Shown here: positions 27,414 through 35,061 of the stretch, in pieces | Layout: each line of letters begins with the position of its first letter | Numbering within the stretch: the first letter of the stretch is position 1 | Assembly: GCA_027920525.1 (NCBI GenBank) | Contig: CP115858.1 | Coordinates: 2,294,001-2,358,000, forward strand | Length of the DNA stretch: 64,000 nucleotides | Origin: Chryseobacterium daecheongense | Lineage (GTDB): Bacteria; Bacteroidota; Bacteroidia; Flavobacteriales; Weeksellaceae | Direction: 5' to 3' | Program-made: the position numbers and the translations under genes | The notes under the pieces: model-generated | The model's input: only the letters and a program-made list of their open reading frames with translations | Databases searched by the model: none | Told to the model about the DNA's origin: nothing

Positions 27414-29261
27414 ATGGACTTGAATGATATTCTTACAGAAAAATCTGTTGAAATAATTATTGGAAATGGAATTAAAAATGTAAGTAAAGTTTTTGATACT
27501 TTATATAAATCCACAATTAAAGCAGCAAAGAAAAAACTAAAAAAAGATGAATTTGAAGAATTTAAAGAAATATATAACTTTCAAATAGAAGAAGAAAAAG
27601 TATTAAATCAAATTAAGCATAATGTTCAAGTTAGTTTAAACTGGGCAAGTGAAATTAATTTTGGAGCTGCTTTAAAATCAAAATCATTAAAAAAAGTTTT
27701 TGTTGATATAGATTTATATTTATCACCTTTAAAAAATCGATTTGATGTTGATGAAAAAACGAAGACAATAAGTTCCAAAAAAATTTTTGAAGATATTTAT
27801 AAGAACATTATAATTTATGGTGGTGCGGGTGCAGGTAAAACAACACTTTTAAAGAATTTCTATCTAGAATTTTTGAATTCTGAAAATAAAAACAACTTCT
27901 CTTGCCCATTAATGATTAGGTTCAGAGAGATTGATTATGATACACATTATAAAAATGAAAATTTCGGTCTTTACAAAATCTTACTTGATATTTTAGGGAT
28001 TGAAATTAATTTTCCTCATAAATATAATGAATCATTTCCCTATGAATATTATAATAGTATTAAACAAACAATTCTTAATTTTTTCAACAACACAAATATT
28101 CTATTAGTAGCAGATGGGTTTGACGAAATACCAGATTTAGATTTAAAAAAAAGAATTGAAAAAGAGTTTGAAGAATTATCATTATCTCTAATAGATTCGA
28201 AATTTATAATGACTTCAAGAAGTAATGATTTCAATTTGAAATTAAACAACACTGACACGTTTGAAATATGCTCATTAAATGACAAGCAAATTAAATCTCT
28301 AATTAAAAAATGGTTAAATAGTCCTACAAAAGCCGAAGATTTATTTCAAAAAATAAAAATTTCACCATTTTATGATACTTCAATTAGACCTTTGACTTTA
28401 TCACATTTATGTGCAATATATGAACGAAAAAAAAATATACCTGATAAACCTAAATATGTATATGATTTTGTTGTAAAACTATTACTTGAAGATTGGGATC
28501 AAGAAAGAAATATTACTAGACCTTCAAATTATGCTAATTTTTACATAGAAAAAAAGAAAGACTTTTTATCACATCTTTCATTTTGGTTAACGTATCATCT
28601 TAATAAAAATGTTTTTAATAGTGATGATATTAGAAAATGTTACAATGATATCTATATATCACATGATTTACCAAAATCACAAGCTAAGAAAGTTGTACTA
28701 GAACTAGAAAATCACACAGGTTTATTAGTACAAGTTGGTTATAATTATTTTCAGTTTTCACATAAATCATTACAAGAATATTTAACAGCAAAATATATAT
28801 CGCAAACTCCAAAAATTCCTGAATTTGATGTAATTCAGAATTTACCTAATGAACTAGCCATTTGTGTGAGTTTGTCTTCTCAACCCAATATATATTTTGA
28901 GTATTTTATCAATTCATATATGAAGTTTGACTCTAGGTTTTGGGATATTTTTTTCACTAGATTAGTAGATGAAAAACCAGATTTTGATAATAGTCACTAC
29001 GCTTTGTTATTTTTCTTTATTTATATTAACAAAAATAAAGATGAAAATTCATTAGTTACATTTACAAAGCTAATTGAGACTACAAATATTGCAAGGACAT
29101 ATAGACAATTTGAAAAGTTTTACAACAAAAGTTCTACTTACGAAAATGAAATTGAGTACTTATTTAAAGATCTAAATATTCCTTTGGATCGACGAAGTGG
29201 CCAACCAGGTAGAATATTTATAAGTAAAGATTTAATTGACAAAATAAAAGACTACGCCTAA
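27414..29261 (+). CDS. NACHT-domain STAND NTPase (probable antiphage protein)
   Basis: NACHT STAND ATPases are signal-sensing switches; bacterial members act in phage defence. The 615-residue protein has an N-terminal helical region (1-125) of unknown type and Walker A GGAGAGKTT (136-144). Walker B follows in ILLVADGFDEIPD (229-241, with the NACHT-type second acidic residue), then a sensor-1 stretch KFIMTSRSND (263-272) and a winged-helix-like part (YNYFQFSHKSLQEYLTAKYI near 460). The C-terminal 150 residues match no known repeat. No nuclease, TIR or protease effector was seen. The gene is visibly more AT-rich than its neighbours and ends inside an attC-like palindrome. Confidence 0.85.
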   Translation: MDLNDILTEKSVEIIIGNGIKNVSKVFDTLYKSTIKAAKKKLKKDEFEEFKEIYNFQIEEEKVLNQIKHNVQVSLNWASEINFGAALKSKSLKKVFVDIDLYLSPLKNRFDVDEKTKTISSKKIFEDIYKNIIIYGGAGAGKTTLLKNFYLEFLNSENKNNFSCPLMIRFREIDYDTHYKNENFGLYKILLDILGIEINFPHKYNESFPYEYYNSIKQTILNFFNNTNILLVADGFDEIPDLDLKKRIEKEFEELSLSLIDSKFIMTSRSNDFNLKLNNTDTFEICSLNDKQIKSLIKKWLNSPTKAEDLFQKIKISPFYDTSIRPLTLSHLCAIYERKKNIPDKPKYVYDFVVKLLLEDWDQERNITRPSNYANFYIEKKKDFLSHLSFWLTYHLNKNVFNSDDIRKCYNDIYISHDLPKSQAKKVVLELENHTGLLVQVGYNYFQFSHKSLQEYLTAKYISQTPKIPEFDVIQNLPNELAICVSLSSQPNIYFEYFINSYMKFDSRFWDIFFTRLVDEKPDFDNSHYALLFFFIYINKNKDENSLVTFTKLIETTNIARTYRQFEKFYNKSSTYENEIEYLFKDLNIPLDRRSGQPGRIFISKDLIDKIKDYA

Positions 29262-29265
29262 TATC

Positions 29266-29447
29266 GTTTTGGCGAAATGGCGGTTTAAGGGAAAAATAGA
29301 AAGTTCGTGGATTTTTATCCGCAACAGCTTTATATATTTCTTTTTTCATAATTTAGTAAATAATTAAAAGCTGTTGCTTAAATTAGTGCAAAATAGAAAA
29401 TTTAGGTTTTCTAATCCGCCACTATCGCCAAGGCGTGGGACGTTATC
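29266..29447 (+). repeat. attC-like two-armed palindrome, copy 1
   Basis: Outer arms TTGGCGAAATGGCGG (29269-29283) and CCGCCACTATCGCCAA (29416-29431) pair with few mismatches. Inner arms GCAACAGCTTT (29321-29331) and AAAGCTGTTGC (29367-29377) pair perfectly round an AT-rich loop containing AATTTAGT. GCCTAAT at the end of the NACHT gene and GTTATCTGC at 29442-29450 are in the positions of the outer simple sites of an attC, though not canonical. The same plan is repeated after the next gene. Confidence 0.65.
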
Positions 29448-29456
29448 TGCAAGCTT

Positions 29457-30551
29457 ATGACAAACAATATCGAAAAATTTGAATATAATAATTTCACGTA
29501 CTTAATCGATCATTCAAGTCAAGGAAATATACCAGAAATAATCCATAAACAGAGTATTCCTGATTCAATTTTTAAGTTTTATTCTATATCTAAATATAGT
29601 ATTGAAGCATTATCTCAAAATTATCTGTACGCATCACACCCAATAGAATTAAATGACATTTTAGATAGTAGCCCTTTCTTAATCTATTCTTCACGACCAA
29701 TTTCATTTGAAATATATGAGAGATTTTATAAAGACATTTTCAGGTCAAGAAAAGAATTGGAAGATTTTTATACTGATGATGTTGAATCTAGTCAGTGTAA
29801 GAAAATCATTAACCATATGTATAATATGTCTTTCAATTTGTTGGGTATAATTTCACTGTCAGAAAGAGAAAATAATACTTTGATGTGGCCTCATTATACT
29901 CAAGAAAAAGGATTCCAAATCAAATTCAATGTAAAAAGTTTACTTAAAAGTGTCAAAGATAAACTTAATGATGATGATGGTGAACTCTTTGGGTTTCATC
30001 CAATTAATTACACGAATGAACTTAAACCAATTGATGTTTCAAGTTTTCGCTCTTTTCATATTCCAACAGCCTATGCGTCAAATATAAAACTTAATGATTG
30101 GCAGTATGAAAAAGAATGGAGAATAATAGCGAGTAAAAAGAATATGGGAATTCCATACTCAAAATCTGGACTAAATTTAATTCCTGATCATAAGGGAATT
30201 GATGGACATAGACAAATAAAATATAATTCAGAAGATATTGAAGAGATTTCTGTGGGACAGAATTTCATTACAGCTAGAGATTTTGAAATAGAATGGATTA
30301 TAGATGACAAAGAATTTATTATTACTGTTAAAAGAAACAGCGATGAGCAATATATCGCTATATGTAAATTCTTAGACATTATTTCACGGAAATACAGTGA
30401 TAAATTCTATTTTTCTGGTGCAAAATATGAATTAAACACTACCAATGAACCTTATCTAATCAGAACTAAAGAAAAAATGAATATTGAAAAAATAGAAGAA
30501 GCAAAATATAAATTAATTAGAACTTTTGAAATTATCAAATTGTTGAATTAA
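29457..30551 (+). CDS. DUF2971-family protein
   Basis: The 364-residue protein fits DUF2971: an N-terminal FKFYS.x..S.EAL pattern (39-51), LYASHPIELNDILD (57-70), GIISLSERENNTLMWPHYTQ (130-149), KGFQIKF, and WQYEKEWRI. The family is soluble, of unknown chemistry, and often found in variable or defence regions. It stands alone between two attC-like palindromes in the same orientation as the NACHT gene, like a one-gene cassette. No promoter match was seen directly upstream. Confidence 0.82.
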   Translation: MTNNIEKFEYNNFTYLIDHSSQGNIPEIIHKQSIPDSIFKFYSISKYSIEALSQNYLYASHPIELNDILDSSPFLIYSSRPISFEIYERFYKDIFRSRKELEDFYTDDVESSQCKKIINHMYNMSFNLLGIISLSERENNTLMWPHYTQEKGFQIKFNVKSLLKSVKDKLNDDDGELFGFHPINYTNELKPIDVSSFRSFHIPTAYASNIKLNDWQYEKEWRIIASKKNMGIPYSKSGLNLIPDHKGIDGHRQIKYNSEDIEEISVGQNFITARDFEIEWIIDDKEFIITVKRNSDEQYIAICKFLDIISRKYSDKFYFSGAKYELNTTNEPYLIRTKEKMNIEKIEEAKYKLIRTFEIIKLLN

Positions 30552-30557
30552 ACCTGC

Positions 30558-30740
30558 AGCTAAAATTGTATTGGCAAAATATGGGTGAAGTACAAAAAGT
30601 AGAAAAATTTGTTCTTCTTGCCGCCGATTCATATTAATTTTATTAATTTAGTTCTAAGAAAAGGCATCGGCTACGTTTAGTCTTTTTTGAATATTTTGTT
30701 CTTCAAAAGCCCACACTTCGCCAATACTTTTTCTGTTAGC
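30558..30740 (+). repeat. attC-like two-armed palindrome, copy 2
   Basis: Outer arms AGCTAA (30559-30564) with GTATTGGC (30568-30575), and GCCAATAC (30720-30727) with TTAGCT (30736-30741), pair in nested fashion. TGGG/CCCA extends the pairing with a short mismatch. Inner arms GCCGAT (30623-30628) and ATCGGC (30666-30671) enclose an AT-rich loop with AATTTAGT, shared with copy 1. The sequence differs from copy 1 but the architecture is the same. Confidence 0.6.
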
Positions 30741-30829
30741 TTTCATTGCAAAACGAACAGAATGTTATTCTATTACCTGATAGATTAATAATCACAAATC
30801 TCAACTTTCGTCAGGATTTCTCATCTATT

Positions 30830-31057
30830 TTAAAATCTAAGCCTAGCTAGTTCATGTATTGTTGAAATTCTTAAATCAACTTCCCCTTTTTCAATTTTAC
30901 TGATATTGCTATGATCTACATCACATTTCTGAGCTAACTCCCGATAGCTTAATCCCATCTTCTTTCTAAATTTTTCAACTCTTTTACCAAAAACTATTCG
31001 AAATTCAATTCTATTCATTGCAATATCATTATCAAAGCAATTAGAAACTTCGCACAT
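30830..31057 (-). CDS. XRE-family HTH regulator, probably shortened by a frameshift
   Basis: This is a small Cro/CI-type DNA-binding protein of about 75 residues. The helix-turn-helix is clear: LSYRELAQKCDVDHSNISKIEKGEVD. The frame ends abruptly in ISTIHELARLRF. Shifting frame after HELA continues with GLDFKIDEKS and a stop at 30811, which is how such proteins normally end, so a 1-2 nt indel near 30838-30843 is likely. The ATG at 31057 overlaps the upstream XRE stop by one base (TGATG); a GTG at 31060 is also possible. It is cotranscribed with the upstream XRE gene. Confidence 0.75.
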   Translation of the reverse strand: MCEVSNCFDNDIAMNRIEFRIVFGKRVEKFRKKMGLSYRELAQKCDVDHSNISKIEKGEVDLRISTIHELARLRF

Positions 31058-31275
31058 CACGCCAAATCCACAAGCTCTGACAAAGAAACCTCCAAAGCGT
31101 TTGCAACTTCAAGCAACGTATAAAGCGTAGGATTCACTTTTCCATTTTCTAATTTTTCAATTGCCTGACGATCTTTATTGCAAGCCCGAGCAAGGTCTGC
31201 TTGGCTCCAGCCCTTTTGCTCACGAAGTTCGATTATTCGTTTACCAAGTTCTTTTTTTAGTGTATCTCTAGTCAC
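31057..31275 (-). CDS. XRE-family HTH regulator
   Basis: A 72-residue Cro/CI-like regulator whose helix-turn-helix (WSQADLARACNKDRQAIEKL, then GKVNPTLYTLLEVANAL) fills the whole protein. The start codon is GTG at 31275. It is the first gene of a two-gene XRE operon and faces the SymE-like gene across about 95 bp filled with TGTCA/TGACA half-sites. Repression of both promoters by this protein, alone or with the second XRE, is inferred from this layout. Confidence 0.85.
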   Translation of the reverse strand: MTRDTLKKELGKRIIELREQKGWSQADLARACNKDRQAIEKLENGKVNPTLYTLLEVANALEVSLSELVDLA

Positions 31276-31283
31276 AAATCAAA

Positions 31284-31369
31284 TGTCAGCTAATTTGTTG
31301 ACAAAAATGTCATATAAAAAGTTGACATTTTTAAATTTTAATCTATATTTGTCATATAATTATACGACA
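31284..31369. promoter_or_regulatory. Operator array between XRE operon and symE-like gene
   Basis: Five TGTCA/TGACA half-sites lie at 31284, 31299, 31308, 31323 and 31350, in alternating orientation. The last belongs to a near-perfect 20-bp palindrome, TGTCATATAATTATACGACA (31350-31369), centred just after the -7 box of the symE-like promoter. The spacing suits a dimeric HTH repressor. Confidence 0.7.
31322..31351 (+). promoter_or_regulatory. Promoter of the symE-like gene
   Basis: TTG (31322-31324), 19 bp and TATATTTG (31344-31351) match the Bacteroidota consensus exactly. Initiation near 31358 places the GTG at 31370 as the first start codon, excluding longer frames. Confidence 0.8.
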
Positions 31370-31555
31370 GTGGCAAATCTAAGAAAGCTTAAAATTTACA
31401 CTAAATATCAAATTAGGACATATGGTTTGATAACTATTCCAGAAATTAGACTTAAGGGAAAATGGCTTGAGAAGCTTGGGTTTAAAGAAGGAAAAATAAT
31501 CAACATAGAGCAAAAGAAAAATAAACTGATAATTACACTTGACAATAAAAAGTAA
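31370..31555 (+). CDS. SymE-like toxin
   Basis: The 61-residue product contains the SymE signature IPEIRLKGKWLEKLGF (residues 23-38), followed by a basic strand (IEQKKNKLIITL). SymE is an AbrB-fold-derived toxin that condenses nucleic acid in E. coli, where it is held down by LexA and an antisense RNA. Here the start is a GTG chosen because the promoter ends just before it. Instead of SymR-like control, a divergent XRE-XRE operon and a multi-site operator are present. Whether it is toxic is not known. Confidence 0.82.
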   Translation: MANLRKLKIYTKYQIRTYGLITIPEIRLKGKWLEKLGFKEGKIINIEQKKNKLIITLDNKK

Positions 31556-31626
31556 TCAGCCAATTAAAACCAAAAACCTATAAGTTTATTACAATACAAA
31601 TCACTTGACTCTTTACAAAGCATTTT

Positions 31627-31659
31627 TTGTACGTAATATCATTGTAAATTGTAAATTTG
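31627..31659 (+). promoter_or_regulatory. Promoter of the GLPGLI gene
   Basis: TTG (31627-31629), a 22-bp spacer and TAAATTTG (31652-31659), an exact -7 match. The leader to the ATG at 31711 would be about 45 nt. Confidence 0.55.
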
Positions 31660-31710
31660 AGTATCAGCCGTAATTTCAACAAAAAGTACACATAAAACAA
31701 TCGATCAAAA

Positions 31711-32568
31711 ATGAGAAAACTCACTATCCTTTCAATTTTTATTTTCACCACTTCTTTATTATTTTCTCAAAATCAAAGATTTACTTATGAATATTCTTTT
31801 AAAATGGATTCTTTACACAGAGAAAATGTGCAAAAAGAAATCATGAATCTTGACATTACAAAAGAGGGTTCAAACTTCTACAGTGCTTTGCTCATCACCA
31901 GAGATTCCCTTTTTAAAGCAGAAATTGAAAAAGGAAAAGCTTCGAAATCTATGGTTTTTGATTTGAGAAAAATTAAACAGGCAAAGGTTAATTTTCGTGT
32001 TTCTAAAGACTACCCCAATTTGGAAACAATTTATCATACGTCTATCAATGCCGACAACATCGCTTTAAAAGAAAATAATAAAATCAACTGGACTATTTTT
32101 CCTGAAACAAAAAATATAGAGGGTTTTAAAGTTCAAAAAGCAACCACGACATTTGGAGGAAGAAATTGGGAGGCCTGGTTCACTAATGACATTCAAATTC
32201 AAGATGGGCCTTATAAATTCTGTGGTCTTCCTGGCTTAATTTTAAGTATTGGAGACGATAAAGGAGATCATATTTTCAATCTGGTTGGAAGCAAAAAACT
32301 CAATTATGAACCTTTAATGATAAATTCAAGCAGGAAAGAAATTTTTCTGACCAATGAAAAATTCAATAAACTCTGGAACGAATTTAAAAAAGATCCTGCA
32401 AAGAATATAAAAACTATGCACAGTTCTTCAGAAATGTCAGAAACATTATTTTCCGATGCCAATGGAAGTCCGCTAACAAAACAAGATCTTATTAGAGGAA
32501 AAGAACAAAGGGCACAGGAGAGTTTCAAGAAAAATAATAATTTTATTGAAAGAGAATTATATAAATAA
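31711..32568 (+). CDS. GLPGLI-family exported protein
   Basis: The 285-residue protein has a signal peptide (MRKLTILSIFIFTTSLLFSQ) and the name-giving motif in FCGLPGLILSIGD (near residue 170), as well as the WEAWFTNDIQIQDGPYKF lead-in. This Bacteroidota-specific family is secreted or periplasmic and has no known activity. It precedes another exported protein by 56 bp, so the two may be cotranscribed. Confidence 0.9.
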   Translation: MRKLTILSIFIFTTSLLFSQNQRFTYEYSFKMDSLHRENVQKEIMNLDITKEGSNFYSALLITRDSLFKAEIEKGKASKSMVFDLRKIKQAKVNFRVSKDYPNLETIYHTSINADNIALKENNKINWTIFPETKNIEGFKVQKATTTFGGRNWEAWFTNDIQIQDGPYKFCGLPGLILSIGDDKGDHIFNLVGSKKLNYEPLMINSSRKEIFLTNEKFNKLWNEFKKDPAKNIKTMHSSSEMSETLFSDANGSPLTKQDLIRGKEQRAQESFKKNNNFIERELYK

Positions 32569-32624
32569 AAAGCATTTGTTAAACAACTCTGCTATTCTAA
32601 TACATTTACTTTTATCCCAGACTT

Positions 32625-33386
32625 ATGAAATTCAAATTTTTAGTTCTATCTATAATCATATCTATAAAAATTTTTGCAACTGGCCAGCAATCTAATTTCA
32701 TCAACATAGACGGGAAAAAGTATGAATTACTGAATGATCCTTTAGAAGGATATTTTGAGAAACATCCAGAAGATCATCCTGTTTATGGAGAAAAGTTTGT
32801 AAGAAAGAATGAAAACGGAGATGAAACATTTTTAATGACTACCTCAAACCATCGTGGGTATATTGCCTATTTTGAAATAATAGATAATGAGTTATTCCTG
32901 ATTGATCTTACAATAGCAGATCCTGACAGTGATTCAGAAACACAAATTTCTGTATTCAATAAAATCTTTCCTGATAAAAAAACTAAATTGAACTATTCAG
33001 GAATTCTTACCGTACCGAATGGAGATTTTATTGATTCTGATAATTTTGGTTTTTCAAGCTACTATTCAAGTTATCTGATTCTTACTTTAAGTAATGATAT
33101 TTTAACCAAAAGTAAAGAGTTACAAAACGAGGATTACATAAAGTTTAAAATAAATCAGTTCAAAGCATTTCAAAAAACCGAGGAATATAGAATTGAATAT
33201 AAAAATTATCTCAAGCGTCACAAAGAAGACAAAGAATGGGATCTATCCCATAAAAACACAAAAGAATTGTCTAAAGAAGAAATAAGAGAAATAAAGAAAC
33301 AATATGCAAAAGAACCTTCAAAAGATGAGATTGACGGTTATTTATTTATGATGTCTAATTTGGAAAAAATATATATTGATTATTAA
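32625..33386 (+). CDS. Hypothetical exported protein
   Basis: No family was recognised. The 253-residue protein has an N-terminal signal peptide (MKFKFLVLSIIISIKIFATG), a beta-rich middle and a highly charged Lys/Glu helical C-terminus (about residues 170-235). It lies between the GLPGLI and kelch-repeat genes with spacings of 56 and 13 bp, which suggests one operon. An extracytoplasmic location is the only supported inference. Confidence 0.7.
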   Translation: MKFKFLVLSIIISIKIFATGQQSNFINIDGKKYELLNDPLEGYFEKHPEDHPVYGEKFVRKNENGDETFLMTTSNHRGYIAYFEIIDNELFLIDLTIADPDSDSETQISVFNKIFPDKKTKLNYSGILTVPNGDFIDSDNFGFSSYYSSYLILTLSNDILTKSKELQNEDYIKFKINQFKAFQKTEEYRIEYKNYLKRHKEDKEWDLSHKNTKELSKEEIREIKKQYAKEPSKDEIDGYLFMMSNLEKIYIDY

Positions 33387-33399
33387 TTAACTTCAGGAC

Positions 33400-34575
33400 A
33401 TGAAAACAAAATTATTACTTCTCTCACTTTTCGGCTCATTGCTAGCACATGCCCAAACGCTTCAATTTAAAAATCTTGCGAATATGTCCGTCGGCCGAGG
33501 TGCTACAGCCAGCGTAATCGTGAATGATCATATATATGTGAGCAATGGGTATCAGGAAAAAGCAAGCGATGCCAAGTACATTGAGAAATACAATATTACC
33601 GATAACAAATGGAGTGTTTTCAATTCTACCCTACTTCCTAAAAGATTTGCTAATTCAGAAACTTACAATAATAAAATTTATATTTTTAACGGTTGGGGAA
33701 ATAGCCACCTTGAAATTGTAGATCTTGACACCAATACCATCACGAAGGGAGCAACCAATCGTTCCTATACAGGAAATTCAGGTTCTGCAATCTATAATGG
33801 CAAAATATATGTGTTTGGTGGCAGCGGATTAAACGGAGCCGCAACCACTGTATTTTCTAATAAATTCCAGTATTATGATATTGCTTCAAACACCTGGAAT
33901 TCATTACCCAATATGCCTACGGCCAGGGAAACAAAGGGGAAAATTGTTAATGATAAGCTGTATGTAATTGGCGGTTTTAATGGCACTCCATCCCGCCTGA
34001 TCAATGTTTACGATCTCGAGACTAACCGTTGGATCGATCAATATACTATGCCTGTTGGTATATCCGGACATTCACTAGCTGTATCTGGCAATAAAATTTT
34101 CATTGTAGGGGGCTATAATTATCAAAATTTTATTGCCTATTTTGATACTACAACCAATAAAATCCATCAGTTATCCTCCAATATGATTCCGAGAAGACAT
34201 GCTACAGCGGAAGTATATAATAATAAATTATATATCATCGGTGGAAGTACAACGTCTCTAACCAGTTCAGCTATTAAAAGCATACAAGTGGCAGATATTA
34301 GTGAAAATATACTTTCTGGAGATACACCTGCGGAAGATCAGGCATTGAAAACAAAAGCCTATGTCAATTCTTATAGAGACGGTTTTATAATCAGTAATAA
34401 AAATAATAGCAATCAATTTGAATACTCCATTTTCTCAATAGATGGAAAATTAATCTTCAAAGGTTTTACCAACTATAATCAAAATATAGATTTATCAAAG
34501 TTCCGAAAGGGAACTTATATTTTCCGTTTTAAAAATGAAAAAGGGGAGTTAGAAAGCATTAAAATTGTGAGATAG
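33400..34575 (+). CDS. Kelch-repeat protein with T9SS C-terminal domain
   Basis: The 391-residue secreted protein has a signal peptide (MKTKLLLLSLFGSLLAHAQ) followed by kelch units. These are recognisable by repeated Y.NKIYIF.G and W..LPNMPTARE-type blocks (roughly residues 30-300), which form a beta-propeller used for binding. The last 75 residues (FIISNKNNSNQFEYSIFSIDGK, ending ESIKIVR) look like a type A T9SS sorting domain, so the protein should be exported and anchored or released by type IX secretion. The ligand is unknown. Confidence 0.87.
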   Translation: MKTKLLLLSLFGSLLAHAQTLQFKNLANMSVGRGATASVIVNDHIYVSNGYQEKASDAKYIEKYNITDNKWSVFNSTLLPKRFANSETYNNKIYIFNGWGNSHLEIVDLDTNTITKGATNRSYTGNSGSAIYNGKIYVFGGSGLNGAATTVFSNKFQYYDIASNTWNSLPNMPTARETKGKIVNDKLYVIGGFNGTPSRLINVYDLETNRWIDQYTMPVGISGHSLAVSGNKIFIVGGYNYQNFIAYFDTTTNKIHQLSSNMIPRRHATAEVYNNKLYIIGGSTTSLTSSAIKSIQVADISENILSGDTPAEDQALKTKAYVNSYRDGFIISNKNNSNQFEYSIFSIDGKLIFKGFTNYNQNIDLSKFRKGTYIFRFKNEKGELESIKIVR

Positions 34576-34623
34576 TGATCTGTGTTTTGGAAGAATACTT
34601 ATATTTATTCATACTTTATCATT

Positions 34624-34938
34624 ATGAAATATTTTACAATTATTTTAATGCTCGTATTAGCAAGTTGCAATAAAACAACGACTCAGCCTATTGTTGATTA
34701 TAGCACCAATTATGCAGAAAATGAGCGCATGCTTTCGTTTTCGAAGGAACTTAAAAGGCAAAATAAACAAACCTTAGTGCTCATAAATCAAAAAGAATCT
34801 GATCTCAAAAGCCTGACAGATCTTATTCAGAGGGATAAGATAAACAACGTTAAGGTAATAAAGGACAGCTCAGAAATAAAACGATTGAATTACTCCTACA
34901 ACACAATAAAGACCATAATTTTCGCTACAAAAAAATAA
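34624..34938 (+). CDS. Small lipoprotein
   Basis: The 104-residue protein has a lipoprotein signal with lipobox LVLASC (MKYFTIILMLVLASCNK). A predicted helical, probably coiled-coil region rich in Lys, Glu and Asn follows. The ATG at 34624 is used because it begins the lipoprotein signal; an in-frame GTG at 34582 would put 14 extra residues before it. Family unknown. It follows the kelch gene by 48 bp. Confidence 0.7.
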   Translation: MKYFTIILMLVLASCNKTTTQPIVDYSTNYAENERMLSFSKELKRQNKQTLVLINQKESDLKSLTDLIQRDKINNVKVIKDSSEIKRLNYSYNTIKTIIFATKK

Positions 34939-35061
34939 GAAGGATTATATAAAAAAAGATACTGCTTAAAAAAACCGATCTCATTAATCATCCTGATTTT
35001 CAGAACAGTTTTTCTTGTCCTTTTAAATTTATGAATGTATTATTGCAAAAAAATTATTATC

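Noticed and set aside
29442..29450. Canonical integron attC core (GTTRRRY)
   Set aside because: GTTATCTGC does not fit the consensus and no intI is present, so only an attC-like label is justified.
31178..31369. Long N-terminal frame for the symE-like gene
   Set aside because: It overlaps the divergent XRE gene and the operator array and starts upstream of the promoter; the SymE core begins after 31370.
27414..31555. Complete prophage or transposon island
   Set aside because: No integrase, transposase, phage structural gene, tRNA or flanking direct repeats were seen in or beside this stretch.
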